64,000 nt of DNA, from contig QCMD01000002.1 in assembly GCA_003214055.1 (NCBI GenBank), positions 62,001 to 126,000 on the forward strand. The letters are read 5' to 3'. Shown here piece after piece: positions 35,972 to 46,552 of the stretch. Origin of the DNA: Prochlorococcus sp. AG-418-K17. Lineage in GTDB: Bacteria > Cyanobacteriota > Cyanobacteriia > PCC-6307 > Cyanobiaceae. Positions within the stretch are counted from its first letter, which is position 1. Each line of letters begins with the position of its first letter. The position numbers were made by a program, and so were the translations under genes. Under the pieces are notes generated by a model. It was not told the origin of the DNA. It was given only the letters and a program-made list of their open reading frames with translations, and ran no database searches.

Positions 35972-38051
35972 CAGAAGATAAACCTAAATGTCTTATTAAA
36001 GAATCTGTTTTTGGTTCTCTTCCTCTGAATAATTTAAATATTTCTAATGGAGATAAGCTTCCTCCTAAGCTAAGTATTGTATCTTTAAACTTCTTTCCTA
36101 TTAACTTTAAATGTTCAGTATTTTCTAGATCAGCTTCTTCGAACATGGAATAAGCATCAGCACTTAGAACCTCAGCCCATTTATATGAGTAATATCCTGC
36201 AGAATATCCCCCCGCAAATATATGACTAAAACAACAAAGAAATTGATCTTCTTGAATTGGAGCAATTACAGTTGTTTGCCCTGCAATTTCTCTTCTTATC
36301 TCATCTGCAGTTTTCCCTTTGTTTTTATCAATATTACTGTGTAATCTTAGGTCTGTAATCGCAAAATGGAGTTGTCTAAGTGTAGCCATTCCACAATTAA
36401 AACTTCTATTCTTCAAAAGTTTTTCAAAATTCTCATCAGATAATTTCTCTCCCGTTTTATAGTGCTTAGCAATATTCAAGAGTGTATTTTTATGAAAGCA
36501 CCAGTTTTCCATAAATTGACTTGGTAGTTCGACTGCATCCCATTCAACATTATTTATGCCAGCTGCTTGAGGGAGATTTACAGTAGTAAGCATATGCTGA
36601 AGACCGTGACCAAATTCATGGAAAAGTGTTTGAACTTCTTCGAAACTCATCAAACTAGGTTTATCTTTTGATGGTGGAGTCTGATTACAAACTAGATAAG
36701 CTACAGGCAGAGTATTCTTGCCAATATTATTTTTATTCAAACATTCATCCATCCAAGCACCTCCTCTCTTTGACTCCGGTCGAGAATAAGGATCCAGGTA
36801 AAAAGATGCTATTTTTTTATTTTCTTTATCAAGGATATTAAAAAATAAGACATCTTCATTCCACAAAGGGACCTTATTAGTTGCTTCAACTACTTTAATT
36901 TCAAAAAGATTCTCGCTTAGCTTAAATAAACCTTTTAAAACATCATTTAGTGGGAACCAAGGTCTTAAAGACTCTTGATCTAAATTAAGCTTTTCCTTTC
37001 GAAGAAGTTCAGACCAATAACTTATGTCCCATGGCTCAATATTCTGAGATTTTGCAAATCCATTATCTTTAGCAAACTTATCGAGCGTTTCTAATTCAAT
37101 TTTTGCAGTTTTAAATGCTGGGTCTCTCAATTCCTCTAAAAGGTTCTCAACATTTTTAATTTCTTTTGCCATTTTTGTTGACAAACTTAGTTCTGCCCAA
37201 CTTTCATAACCGAGAAGATTTGCCTGTTTAGTTCTAAGAGATAATATCTCTTCAATAATTTTAGAATTATTTTTTTCTCCTTGAGACGCCCTACTCACGA
37301 ATGACTTATATAGTTTTTCTCTAAGGTTCCGGTCGGTAGCATATGTCATAAACGATGTATAAGTTGGAATATCTAAACTTAATTTCCAAGGACCATTTTT
37401 AACATTAACTTCGCCATCTTTTTTTAAGTGATTATGAGCAGATATTGCCATCAATTCAAGCACTCGCTCAGGTAGACCATCAATTTCAGATTTTTTATTT
37501 AAAATTAAGAACCATTTGTTTGTTGCATCTAGAACATTATTACTAAATTCTGTCGATAGTGTTCCAAGCTTTTCTGAAATTAAATTGAATTCTTTCTGAT
37601 CATTTTTTTGTAATGAAATTCCTCTATGTTGCATTTCAAGAATTTCTTTATCTAAAATTCTATTTTCAATTTGATCAAAGTTATTTGTCTCTTTAAGCTT
37701 TACTAAAGAATTGTATATTATTTTACTTTGTCCAAATTTGTTGCTCAAGCTAATAACTTCGGGAAGAAATTTTGAATAAATATTTCTTAGACTTTCAGAG
37801 TTTTTTACTGCATTAAGATGACTTATTACTCCCCAACTCCATCTGAGAATTTCATTGACTTCATTTAGAGGGTTTATTACCTTATCCCAGGTTAAATCAT
37901 TTTGAATGAGATAATTGGATAGATTTTTCTCAATATTTTCAAAATCTTTGTTAATCTTTTCTAATACATCTGGAAATTGTTTACTAATACTTTCTGGAGT
38001 AAATTTTTTAAATTCTGGTAATTCTCCGTAATTGAAAATTGAGGTTTCCAT
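35964..38051 (-). CDS. prlC: M3-family zinc oligopeptidase (oligopeptidase A-like)
   Basis: A 695-residue thimet-oligopeptidase-family metallopeptidase, cytosolic, which cleaves short peptides including released signal peptides. The zinc motif HEFGH is at 478-482 (FHEFGHGLQHML), with the third ligand Glu in NVEWDAVELPSQFMENW downstream. FAGGYSAGYYSYKWAEVLS near the C-terminus completes the active site. Length and layout match E. coli PrlC/OpdA. It follows ndhD by 19 bp on the minus strand, although the functions are unrelated. Confidence 0.93.
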   Translation of the reverse strand: METSIFNYGELPEFKKFTPESISKQFPDVLEKINKDFENIEKNLSNYLIQNDLTWDKVINPLNEVNEILRWSWGVISHLNAVKNSESLRNIYSKFLPEVISLSNKFGQSKIIYNSLVKLKETNNFDQIENRILDKEILEMQHRGISLQKNDQKEFNLISEKLGTLSTEFSNNVLDATNKWFLILNKKSEIDGLPERVLELMAISAHNHLKKDGEVNVKNGPWKLSLDIPTYTSFMTYATDRNLREKLYKSFVSRASQGEKNNSKIIEEILSLRTKQANLLGYESWAELSLSTKMAKEIKNVENLLEELRDPAFKTAKIELETLDKFAKDNGFAKSQNIEPWDISYWSELLRKEKLNLDQESLRPWFPLNDVLKGLFKLSENLFEIKVVEATNKVPLWNEDVLFFNILDKENKKIASFYLDPYSRPESKRGGAWMDECLNKNNIGKNTLPVAYLVCNQTPPSKDKPSLMSFEEVQTLFHEFGHGLQHMLTTVNLPQAAGINNVEWDAVELPSQFMENWCFHKNTLLNIAKHYKTGEKLSDENFEKLLKNRSFNCGMATLRQLHFAITDLRLHSNIDKNKGKTADEIRREIAGQTTVIAPIQEDQFLCCFSHIFAGGYSAGYYSYKWAEVLSADAYSMFEEADLENTEHLKLIGKKFKDTILSLGGSLSPLEIFKLFRGREPKTDSLIRHLGLSSAT

Positions 38052-38070
38052 TTATTAAAGCAAATTAAAC

Positions 38071-39609
38071 TTAACTAACGATTGAAATCAACCCTACTAA
38101 TTTAGCTAAAGTTAGCTGTTGACTGAGAGCATTAGTTGAAGATTCATACAAATTTATGGCAATTTTTGGCCAAAAACCTATTACTAAAGTAGGCAATAAT
38201 AAACTGAAACCAATTGTCAATTCTCTACCATTCATTTCTTTAACTGTAGCTAGTGCTGGAATCCTAGGACCAAAAAACACTCTCCTGCACATTGATAGAA
38301 GATATATTGGAGTTAGGACTAAACCGATAGCAGCTATAAGGATTGTGATTGATCTAAATAGAGAGCTGAAGCCTTCTTGACTAGTAATACCGAGGAATAC
38401 AGTTATTTCGCTTATAAAACCGCTCATGCCAGGTAATGCTAAAGAAGCTAAAGAGCTTGCTAAGAAAAAAGCAAAAGTTATCGGTAAGACCTTCGCTAAT
38501 CCACCCATATTCGGTATTGAAAGAGTATTTGTTCTTTCATAGAATGATCCAGTAACGAAAAACATTGCTGCTGCAATAAGTCCATGACTTATCATCTGGA
38601 GCATTGCTCCGCTGATCCCCAAAGCATCTACAGCTCCAATACCTAAGAGAACGAAACCCATATGACTTACTGAGCTACATGCAATTCTCCTTTTGACATT
38701 ATCTTGTGCAAATGCGTTTAAAGCTCCGTAAATTATATTAATAATCCCAAGAATAATTAAAGCAGGCGCAATTTGTAGATGTACTTCAGGTAATATCTGA
38801 ACATTGAATCTTAATAATGCGTATCCTCCCATTTTTAAAAGTATTCCTGCAAGCAACATCGATACCGGTGCATTAGCCTCTCCATGCGCATCAGGCAACC
38901 ATGTATGAAGAGGAAAAATTGGGAGCTTTACCCCAAATCCTATTAAAAATCCAAGATAGGATAATAAAGCAAGGCTACCCGTTACATGTTTGTTCGTTAA
39001 GTCGGAAATATTTAAAGTAAAAGTATCTCCACTCAAGGCAAGTGCTAAACCGCTTATAAGTATAAGCAAAGAAGCTAAAGCGGTATAGAGAATAAATTTT
39101 GTGGCGGCATATAACTTCTTTTTCCCTCCCCAAATAGCAATTAGAAGATAAACCGGAACTAATTCAAGTTCCCAAGCCAGGAAAAATAATAGGAAATCTT
39201 GAGAGAGGAAAACTAATGCCTGTGCTGATGCTTGGACTAATAAAAGAGCAAAGTATAAATTAGATTTTTTCTTTATTTTCCAACTTGCGGCAGCTGATAA
39301 AAATGTAATTAACCCACTCAAAGCCACTAAAGGAGCAGATAACCCATCTACACCAAGAGACCACTCTAAGCCTATCGAGGGTAACCAAGTGGCTCTTTCA
39401 ACAAGTTGTAAGGAGCTGTCTGTAGTATTAAATTTTTGGAAAAGTACGCTTATTATTAGTAAAAAATCTACAAATAAGAAACTTAATGAGATATTTCTAG
39501 GAAGTGTATTATCTTCCCCTTCTTTTGAACTCAAGAAAGGCATTATTAATGCCCCAATTAAAGGTAGTAAAACAATAGATGATAGCCAAGGAAACGTTTC
39601 TAAATTCAT
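38071..39609 (-). CDS. ndhD: NAD(P)H-quinone oxidoreductase chain 4 (NdhD)
   Basis: A proton-pumping membrane subunit of NDH-1. The 512-residue protein has about 14 transmembrane helices, [19 protein letters not shown] with the conserved membrane Glu (about residue 145), [21 protein letters not shown] and [17 protein letters not shown]. Several NdhD paralogues exist in cyanobacteria for respiration, cyclic flow or CO2 uptake, and the copy number cannot be assigned from this window. The gene is on the minus strand after thrB with a 77-bp gap. Confidence 0.93.
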   Translation of the reverse strand: MNLETFPWLSSIVLLPLIGALIMPFLSSKEGEDNTLPRNISLSFLFVDFLLIISVLFQKFNTTDSSLQLVERATWLPSIGLEWSLGVDGLSAPLVALSGLITFLSAAASWKIKKKSNLYFALLLVQASAQALVFLSQDFLLFFLAWELELVPVYLLIAIWGGKKKLYAATKFILYTALASLLILISGLALALSGDTFTLNISDLTNKHVTGSLALLSYLGFLIGFGVKLPIFPLHTWLPDAHGEANAPVSMLLAGILLKMGGYALLRFNVQILPEVHLQIAPALIILGIINIIYGALNAFAQDNVKRRIACSSVSHMGFVLLGIGAVDALGISGAMLQMISHGLIAAAMFFVTGSFYERTNTLSIPNMGGLAKVLPITFAFFLASSLASLALPGMSGFISEITVFLGITSQEGFSSLFRSITILIAAIGLVLTPIYLLSMCRRVFFGPRIPALATVKEMNGRELTIGFSLLLPTLVIGFWPKIAINLYESSTNALSQQLTLAKLVGLISIVS

Positions 39610-39686
39610 TTGTAATGAATAATTTTCTTATTCTAGTTGAAGTTGCACTAGCTTGAGACTATAACATTAAAACTGCCTAAGTAAAA

Positions 39687-40634
39687 CTACTTAACGTTGA
39701 TAGCTCTGAATTGACTACCGGTTGTCTGAACATTTAAAAATGGTGCTCTACTTGCCACACCTAATTTTTCCCAAGATTTTACCATGGCTTGACTTACAGA
39801 TTTACCATTTTCTTTTTTACATAAAGCTAAGATACTCGGCCCGGCTCCACTAATGGCGCAACCTAAGGCTCCTGCTTGTAGTGCGGCTTCTTTAACTTCC
39901 AGCCCTCCTTTAATAAGTTTCCAACGGTAAGGTTCATGCAATTTATCAAACATTCCTTCTTTAATTAACTCATCGTTCCCTGTCTTTAAGCCATTTAGTA
40001 ACAACGTAAGGGCTCCCATATTTGTCACTGCATCAGATATTGGGATATTCTTTGGCATTACTCTTCTTGCTTCACTTGTGCTTAATCTAATAGCAGGTAT
40101 TGCTACAACAGTTTTAATGGAATCGTGCCAATCACATCTAATAATTCTCCATCTTTGAGAAGAAGAACGGGCTGTTAGGCAAAGTCCTCCCAAAAGAGAA
40201 GGAACTACATTATCGGGATGACCCTCAATATCAATTGCAAGTTCTAAGAGTTTTTCTTTGGGCAGGGGGGAGTTCATTATTGCATTTGCTCCAATTAGTC
40301 CGGCAACAATTGCTGTAGCACTACTACCAAGTCCTCGAGCAGGAGGCACTGCTAATTTAACTCTTGCTTCAAGTGCGAAAGGAGTTATGTTTGCATTTTC
40401 CCAGACTTTCTGTGCAGCTCGAAAAACAAGGTTTTCGGGGCCTCCCCTTAAATGATTCCCATCAGTACTTTCCATTATTAAATCAAATCTATCGCCACCT
40501 CCATCTATTCTTGTGAAAATAAATTCATTATATAAGTCCAACGCTGCACCAAGACAGTCGAATCCAGGACCTAAATTGGCTGTGGTAGAAGGTACCGTTA
40601 CTATTATTTTTTTACCAACTTCTGGAGAAGACAT
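39687..40634 (-). CDS. thrB: Homoserine kinase
   Basis: Phosphorylates homoserine on the way to threonine. The 315-residue GHMP kinase has VTVPSTTANLGPGFDCLGAA at the N-terminus, the ATP loop PPARGLGSSATAIVAGL at about residues 92-108, and motif 3 GCAISGAGPSILALC. It lies 9 bp after glucokinase, which lies 11 bp after thrS, so thrS-glk-thrB may be transcribed together. This links threonine synthesis with threonyl-tRNA charging. Confidence 0.95.
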   Translation of the reverse strand: MSSPEVGKKIIVTVPSTTANLGPGFDCLGAALDLYNEFIFTRIDGGGDRFDLIMESTDGNHLRGGPENLVFRAAQKVWENANITPFALEARVKLAVPPARGLGSSATAIVAGLIGANAIMNSPLPKEKLLELAIDIEGHPDNVVPSLLGGLCLTARSSSQRWRIIRCDWHDSIKTVVAIPAIRLSTSEARRVMPKNIPISDAVTNMGALTLLLNGLKTGNDELIKEGMFDKLHEPYRWKLIKGGLEVKEAALQAGALGCAISGAGPSILALCKKENGKSVSQAMVKSWEKLGVASRAPFLNVQTTGSQFRAINVK

Positions 40635-40643
40635 ATTAAATAA

Positions 40644-41681
40644 TTAACCTATTTGTAAAAGCATTTTTGCTCTGCAGGCTGCACTAAAAAGTCCAAACTC
40701 TTCATCTAAAATTACTTTCAGGGGTATTGTTCTAAGAATATCTTTTAATCTTCCTTTATCAAAAAATTGTTTCATAAATAATTCCGATTTAAAGTTTTTG
40801 AAATGTTTTGGTGCGGTTCCTCCAGAAATCCATAAACCGCCAAAGCATAATTCTTGAAGAGCTACATCACCCAATAAAGAAGCATAAGCATCTAACCATA
40901 TCCTCTCAACTTCAGTCATTAGCTGATCACCCTCGTTCGAAAGATTACAAATTCTTTCAGGTAATTCTTTTCTTAAAGTATCAGAAGTTTTTATTTCTTT
41001 TAAATATTTTTGTAGAGGATGGTTTTTGGCATCAGGTTTGCTAAGTCTCCATTCGGCTATTCTTGATAAACCAGTTCCGCTAACAATTCTTTCACAAGAT
41101 ATCCTTTCAACATTAAGAGAATTCTTGAGCCAAATTTTTAATTCCCATTCTAATTTTGACTTTGGTGAGTATTCAACATGACCTCCTTCACTTGCTAAAA
41201 CTTTTACACTACTTCCGGATATTATGCCTCTTGCAATGCCCAAACCAGTACCGGCTCCAACGATGGCATGCAAATCATTGTTAACACCATCAGAGTGAAT
41301 TCCATTTTGGATAGTAGAGTATTGATTATCTTTTAAGAAAGGTATTCCATAAATCTGTACTGCAAAATCATTAATCAGTTCGCAATGTTTAAATTTAAAT
41401 TTGTCTTTTAATGCATCTTCGGAAATATTCCATGATAAATTTATAAGTTTTGCTTTATTGTCAGATACAGGACCAGCTACTGCTAAACATGCAGTAGAAG
41501 GATGAGAAAAGTTTCGGCATTCTTTTTTTAGAAAATCTTCTAGTATCAATTCAAAAGAACACCATTCAGAAGATATATATTTCTTTTTAAAAATCAACTT
41601 AGGGGAATCATCATTTATTACTTTTTCGAATATTCCCAGTAGAACTTTTGTACCTCCTAAATCACAAGCGAGAAAATTCAT
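40644..41681 (-). CDS. glk: Glucokinase (ROK/Glk type)
   Basis: ATP-dependent glucose phosphorylation. The 345-residue protein has the phosphate-1 motif ACDLGGTKVLLGIF at the start, the connect region LAVAGPVSDNKAKL, catalytic Asp in CELINDFAVQIYGI, the adenosine motif VGAGTGLGIARG, EGGHVEYSP and a C-terminal LWISGGTAPK. This is the Glk class without the zinc motif of ROK repressors. It acts on glucose from glycogen or sucrose breakdown or from uptake. Confidence 0.92.
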   Translation of the reverse strand: MNFLACDLGGTKVLLGIFEKVINDDSPKLIFKKKYISSEWCSFELILEDFLKKECRNFSHPSTACLAVAGPVSDNKAKLINLSWNISEDALKDKFKFKHCELINDFAVQIYGIPFLKDNQYSTIQNGIHSDGVNNDLHAIVGAGTGLGIARGIISGSSVKVLASEGGHVEYSPKSKLEWELKIWLKNSLNVERISCERIVSGTGLSRIAEWRLSKPDAKNHPLQKYLKEIKTSDTLRKELPERICNLSNEGDQLMTEVERIWLDAYASLLGDVALQELCFGGLWISGGTAPKHFKNFKSELFMKQFFDKGRLKDILRTIPLKVILDEEFGLFSAACRAKMLLQIG

Positions 41682-41692
41682 ATTACTTAAAA

Positions 41693-43609
41693 TTATTCTG
41701 TTCTCCCCTTTTTATCTATTAATTCATCCATTAATTTGTAAAGATTAGGCAAATTAAAAATTCCTAAATTTTTTCCATTCAGAGCTCTTAAGGCGACTGA
41801 ATCAGTTTCCTCTTCTTTATCTCCAATAACTGCAATTAAAGGAACTCTTCCGAGAGTTGCTTCTCTAATTTTATATCCTATTTTTTCATTCCTAATATCA
41901 ACTTTTGATCGGTAACCATTGTTGTTTATTAATTCATTAAACTTTAAACACTTTTCAATATTTCTATCAGTAATGCTCAATAAAATTATTTGATAAGGTG
42001 CAAGCCAAATTGGGAATTTTGCCTCATATTCTTCAATTAAGATTCCGATAAATCTTTCAAAGGATCCTAAAATTGCTCTATGAAGCATAACTGGATTTCT
42101 TTTTTCATTATCAATATCTACATAAGTTGCATTCAATCTAATAGGCATTGAGAAGTCAACTTGAATAGTTCCACATTGCCAGACTCTATTAAGACAATCT
42201 TTTAACGAGAATTCTATTTTGGGACCATAAAAAGCCCCTTCTCCAGGTTGTAGTTCCCATTTTAGATTCTTATTATCGAGAGCTTTGGTAAGAGCCTCTT
42301 CTGATTTATCCCAAATCTCCTCACTACCTACCCTTTTTTCAGGTCGAGTTGACAATTTGATAATGATTTCATCAAAACCAAAGGTTTTATAAACCTCGAA
42401 AACAAGTTCTATAAAAGTAGATACCTCTTCTTGAATTTGCTCTTCTCTGCAGAATATGTGTGCATCATCTTGAGTAAAGTTTCTCACTCGCATTAAGCCG
42501 TGTAGGGCACCAGAGGGCTCATTTCTGTGACAAGAACCAAATTCAGCAAGACGAATAGGTAAATCCTTATAACTTTTCAAACCTTGATTAAATACTTGTA
42601 TATGACAAGGACAATTCATTGGTTTTATTGCATAAGTTCGATTTTCTGATGCAGTAGTGAACATATCGTCTCTAAACTTTTCCCAATGACCGGATTTTTC
42701 CCAAAGAGATTTATCAACAGCTTGTGGTGTTTTAATTTCTAAATAATCATTTTTTTTGAGTATTTCTCTTATGTACTTTTCCAGTACTTGGTAGATTGTC
42801 CATCCATTTGGATGCCAAAAAATCATACCTGGAGATTCTTCTTGTATATGAAATAGTGAATGTTTTTTACCAAGTTTTCTATGATCCCTTTTTTCCGCTT
42901 CTTCAATTCTTGTTAAGTAGTCATTAAGTTCTTTTTCTTTTGCCCATGCAGTTCCATATATTCTCTGTAATGATTCATTCTCACTACTACCTCTCCAATA
43001 TGAACCTGATAATTTTAGTAATTTAAAGTGTCTCAAATGTCTAGTGTTAGGAACGTGAGGCCCTCTACACATGTCGATATATTCTTCGTGCTTGTATAAA
43101 TTGATGAGACCTTCTTCAGGAATTCCTTCAATTATTCTTAATTTAAAAGTCTCATCTCTTTCTTTAAAAGTTTTAATTGCCTCCTTTTTCGAAACTTGTA
43201 AAATTTCTACGTCATAATTTGTTTTTATTAATTTATTAATTCTATTTTCGATTTTTATTAAATCTTCAGGAGTAAATCTGTATTCAGAAAAAATATCGTA
43301 ATAAAAACCATCTTCGATTACAGGCCCAATCGCCATTTTAATATTAGGATAAATTTGTTTAACTGCATGACCAATAAGGTGAGCAAAGGAATGTCTTATT
43401 ATTTCAATTCCTTCTTTATCTTTTGATGTGATGATTACAACTTTGGAATCTGTATTTATAGGAATAGTTGCATCAAGAAGAACATCATTTACTTTTCCAG
43501 CAATTGTTGCTTTAGCCAATCCAGCGCCTATACTCTCGGCAATTTCTAGAATAGTTACAGATTTTTCAAAAACCTTTTTTGAGCCATCAGGCAAAGTAAT
43601 TATTGGCAT
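41693..43609 (-). CDS. thrS: Threonyl-tRNA synthetase
   Basis: A class II synthetase of 638 residues. Layout: TGS domain (1-60), editing domain with H73 and H77 in [10 protein letters not shown] and [12 protein letters not shown], catalytic core with [10 protein letters not shown] (zinc Cys), motif 2 [19 protein letters not shown] and motif 3 [15 protein letters not shown], then the anticodon-binding domain (about 535-630). It is full length, with the editing site intact. It is 3 bp after trpS, so the two synthetases are co-transcribed. Confidence 0.96.
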   Translation of the reverse strand: MPIITLPDGSKKVFEKSVTILEIAESIGAGLAKATIAGKVNDVLLDATIPINTDSKVVIITSKDKEGIEIIRHSFAHLIGHAVKQIYPNIKMAIGPVIEDGFYYDIFSEYRFTPEDLIKIENRINKLIKTNYDVEILQVSKKEAIKTFKERDETFKLRIIEGIPEEGLINLYKHEEYIDMCRGPHVPNTRHLRHFKLLKLSGSYWRGSSENESLQRIYGTAWAKEKELNDYLTRIEEAEKRDHRKLGKKHSLFHIQEESPGMIFWHPNGWTIYQVLEKYIREILKKNDYLEIKTPQAVDKSLWEKSGHWEKFRDDMFTTASENRTYAIKPMNCPCHIQVFNQGLKSYKDLPIRLAEFGSCHRNEPSGALHGLMRVRNFTQDDAHIFCREEQIQEEVSTFIELVFEVYKTFGFDEIIIKLSTRPEKRVGSEEIWDKSEEALTKALDNKNLKWELQPGEGAFYGPKIEFSLKDCLNRVWQCGTIQVDFSMPIRLNATYVDIDNEKRNPVMLHRAILGSFERFIGILIEEYEAKFPIWLAPYQIILLSITDRNIEKCLKFNELINNNGYRSKVDIRNEKIGYKIREATLGRVPLIAVIGDKEEETDSVALRALNGKNLGIFNLPNLYKLMDELIDKKGRTE

Positions 43610-43612
43610 AAT

Positions 43613-44629
43613 TTATTTCTCCATTTCAAAGAATCCCAATTTTGATTTAACTCTTTTTAAAGTCTGATTTGCTAAATCTTCTGCTTTTACCTTTCCTTCA
43701 TCAAGGATTTTATTTAATTGATAGGGATCATTAATCAATAATTTATATTTTTGCTGAATAGGTTCTAGTGAATCAATAAGTTGTTCAGTAATTAATTTTT
43801 TAAATGTCCCCCATCCAGTCTCTGAGAATTCCTTTTCACATAGAGAAATTTCTTTGCCCGATAATATTGAATAAATCATCAAAAGATTTTTAGATTCAGG
43901 CCTATCAGGGTTGTTAAATTCTATTCCAATAGAACTGTCACTTTTTGCCCTTTTTATTTTTTTTGTGATTAGTTCAGGAGGATCTAATAAGTTAATGCGA
44001 CTGCCCTCATTAGGATCACTTTTGCTCATCTTTTTTGAACCATCAATCAAACTCATTATTTTTGACCCATTCTTCATGATTATTGGTTGAGGGATTTTAA
44101 AAATATTTTTATCCTTACTAAATCTCGCATTAATTCTTTGTTGTGCAATATCTCTGGCAAGTTCAAGATGTTGTTTTTGATCCTCACCTACTGGTACGAA
44201 GTCAGCGTCATATAAAAGAATGTCTGCAGCCATTAGGATCGGATAGTCAAACAATCCAATAGATACATTATTTCCTTGTTGTATAGATTTTTCCTTGAAT
44301 TGAATCATTCTTTCCATCCAATTTATAGGAGTCATGCAATTTAATATCCAACAAAGTTCTGAATGTGCAGAAATCTGACTTTGGACAAAAATTGAGCATA
44401 TACTGGGATCTATCCCACAAGCGACGTACAAAGCCGCTGTAGAGATAGTGTTGTGAGCCAATTCTTTGGGGTTATATGAAGCTGTGATTGCGTGCAAATC
44501 AACCACACATAGAAATGTTTCATATTGCTCTTGAAGAGTAACCCAATTATTTATGGCACCAAGCCAATTCCCAATATGTAAATCACCAGTTGGTTGAACT
44601 CCGGAAAGAATTCTTTTTTTACTTGCCAT
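43613..44629 (-). CDS. trpS: Tryptophanyl-tRNA synthetase
   Basis: A class I synthetase of 338 residues. Signature motifs are the HIGH-like HIGN (18-21) in GVQPTGDLHIGNWLGA and KMSKS near residue 200 (DGSKKMSKSDPNEGSRI). The substrate-binding VPVGEDQKQHLELARDIA is also present. The gene overlaps by 11 bp the end of an upstream low-complexity protein gene and is followed closely by thrS, giving a translation-centred cluster. Confidence 0.96.
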   Translation of the reverse strand: MASKKRILSGVQPTGDLHIGNWLGAINNWVTLQEQYETFLCVVDLHAITASYNPKELAHNTISTAALYVACGIDPSICSIFVQSQISAHSELCWILNCMTPINWMERMIQFKEKSIQQGNNVSIGLFDYPILMAADILLYDADFVPVGEDQKQHLELARDIAQQRINARFSKDKNIFKIPQPIIMKNGSKIMSLIDGSKKMSKSDPNEGSRINLLDPPELITKKIKRAKSDSSIGIEFNNPDRPESKNLLMIYSILSGKEISLCEKEFSETGWGTFKKLITEQLIDSLEPIQQKYKLLINDPYQLNKILDEGKVKAEDLANQTLKRVKSKLGFFEMEK

Positions 44630-45041
44630 CCTCTTCTACTTCGCTAGCTTGGATCTCCTCAGTTGATGCACTTTTTAAAGGTCTTGCAAAAGGGTCAGGT
44701 GCTGTTTTTATCTTTTCTTCATACGGATTTTGTGATTGTCTTTTCGGAGAAGAGTTTTTATTATTTTTTGCATATTCTGTGATTGATTCAATCAATTTTT
44801 CGTCTTTGATCATTTCGTTAAGTGTTCTAACAGAGAAACCCAGAACTGCAACGGTAGATCTCAATTGAAAGGTCTCTTGTATTGATTTAACAGCTTTCAT
44901 TTCGTTATCACTCAATCTTATGCGGAATCCTCCTCCATCTCTTCTGCCTCCCGATCTATCTCTGAAATTAGATCTTTCATTGTTAGAACGACCTGTATAA
45001 TTTTCTTTTCCAGTATTATTGCTGAAATTTGAATTAGACAT
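44619..45041 (-). CDS. Conserved protein with RGG-like N-terminal region, unknown function
   Basis: A 140-residue soluble protein in three parts: a disordered N-terminal segment (1-37) rich in N, S, R and G (RSNFRDRSGGRRDGGGF), a predicted helical core (about 38-92: IRLSDNEMKAVKSIQE to SITEYAKNN), and a polar, acidic C-terminal tail. RGG-like stretches often bind RNA, but no named domain is evident. Its 3' end overlaps trpS by 11 bp, and trpS-thrS follow, suggesting a link with translation (inference). It is the first gene of the cluster and divergent from the DUF697 gene. Confidence 0.72.
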   Translation of the reverse strand: MSNSNFSNNTGKENYTGRSNNERSNFRDRSGGRRDGGGFRIRLSDNEMKAVKSIQETFQLRSTVAVLGFSVRTLNEMIKDEKLIESITEYAKNNKNSSPKRQSQNPYEEKIKTAPDPFARPLKSASTEEIQASEVEEDGK

Positions 45042-45206
45042 CTTGATTTTTCTTAAGTTATTTAAACAGTCTATTAACTTAGCATCTTGTTATGCAATAA
45101 GTCTTTTTAAAAGCCTTAAATTTTTATCTTTTGATTAACGACTTATGAAATTTTACTTTTCTCATTCACAACTTGCATTAAAATAAAAATAGAAAAATAA
45201 AATATT

Positions 45207-46541
45207 GTGTTTGATATTAGTAAAGACAACCTTTTAAAGGATTTTATAAAATTTCCAAAAAAAAATCTTCTTATTATTCTCTTGATTTTAGGTTTTGGGG
45301 AATGGTTTGTAAGTGACTTAATTCATTTTGCAGGAGGCTCAATAGGATTTTTTGTTTTGTGTGCGGGGGGATATTTTTACTTGAAGAATGATAAGCCTAA
45401 ATTTAATGAGCCAAAAAATTTAGATGGTTGGATAAATCTATGTAATGAAGATTTAAAATTTTTTGAAGAACTTGAAGCAACAAATGAATTAGAAAAACAG
45501 AACTCAAAAAGACAAAGAATACTTGATTCGATTCTTAAAAGATGTCAAAAAGAAAAAATAAGTTGCATTGGACAAAAAGATTATCAAAGTTGTTATTCTG
45601 TTTTGAAAAGTCATTTTACAGGAGATAAGTTTGATTTTGAATTATACGAAAAACTGCCTAAATACAATTCTTCTCAAGTTATTCCAGAAGAAGCTTTGAA
45701 GAGTGATGCAATCTTGTATTTTGTAAACTTGCCTTTGTCGGCAAATGATTTTTTGTGGCTGGAAAAGTTTCCTAAAAATATGCCAATCTGGTTGGTGGCT
45801 TTAATAACCAACGAAATAGAAGCCAAAAACCATATAGAAGACCTAAAGTCTCAAATTTCAAGTGACTTTATAAATAAAATTATTACTTTTGATGTGAATA
45901 AGAATGAAATATCAAATATACCTTTTTCGTTAAGGAGGTTTTTCATAAGTTCATCCAAAAATATTGAAAATACAAAAAAAAGGCTCTTGAGAGAACTACA
46001 TGTTGCCTGGCAATCTGAAATTGAAGGGATAAGAAGAATGCAGTTAAAAGGTATACAAAGAAAAAATCAAATTCTTGTCGCGACAACCGTTTTCTTATCT
46101 CCTATTCCATCAATTGATGTTATGGCAATGACAGTACTAAATTCATTAATGGTTAAAGAAATTAAGTCTATATGGGGATGTAATTGGTCTCCTGAAATTT
46201 TAGACAAAGTATCTAAAGAGATTTTAAAGACTGCAATTGCTCAGGGAGTTATTGAATGGAGTGGACAGACTCTAATCGGCATAACAAAATTACATGGCCC
46301 AAATTGGCTTTTCTCTGGAACATTTCAGGCTGTCAGTGCTGCTTATTTAACAAGAGTAGTATCAAGTTCCTTGGCTGATTTTATGGCAATAACAAAAGGA
46401 GTAGAAGAACCTGATTTGGATTTTATAAAGAAAAATTCTGAGAAAATTGTTGAAAAAGCTTTTGAAAAAGAAAAAATAAATTGGATAGGATTTATTTGCG
46501 ATCTTAGAAAACCACTTAAGAAACTATCTTTTAGTTCATAA
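45207..46541 (+). CDS. DUF697 membrane protein with degenerate GTPase-like region
   Basis: A 444-residue protein starting at GTG 45207. Two hydrophobic helices lie at about 19-58. Residues about 160-250 resemble the second half of a small GTPase domain (SDAILYFVNLPLSAND, MPIWLVALITNEIEA), but no P-loop GxxxxGK[ST] exists anywhere. The DUF697 domain (about 280-400) has LVATTVFLSPIPSIDVMAMT and WSGQTLIGITKL. DUF697 proteins are thought to be membrane-associated, and their role is unknown. It lies 11 bp before mntC on the same strand and is probably in the same operon. Confidence 0.78.
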   Translation: MFDISKDNLLKDFIKFPKKNLLIILLILGFGEWFVSDLIHFAGGSIGFFVLCAGGYFYLKNDKPKFNEPKNLDGWINLCNEDLKFFEELEATNELEKQNSKRQRILDSILKRCQKEKISCIGQKDYQSCYSVLKSHFTGDKFDFELYEKLPKYNSSQVIPEEALKSDAILYFVNLPLSANDFLWLEKFPKNMPIWLVALITNEIEAKNHIEDLKSQISSDFINKIITFDVNKNEISNIPFSLRRFFISSSKNIENTKKRLLRELHVAWQSEIEGIRRMQLKGIQRKNQILVATTVFLSPIPSIDVMAMTVLNSLMVKEIKSIWGCNWSPEILDKVSKEILKTAIAQGVIEWSGQTLIGITKLHGPNWLFSGTFQAVSAAYLTRVVSSSLADFMAITKGVEEPDLDFIKKNSEKIVEKAFEKEKINWIGFICDLRKPLKKLSFSS

Positions 46542-46552
46542 TCTAAGGATGA

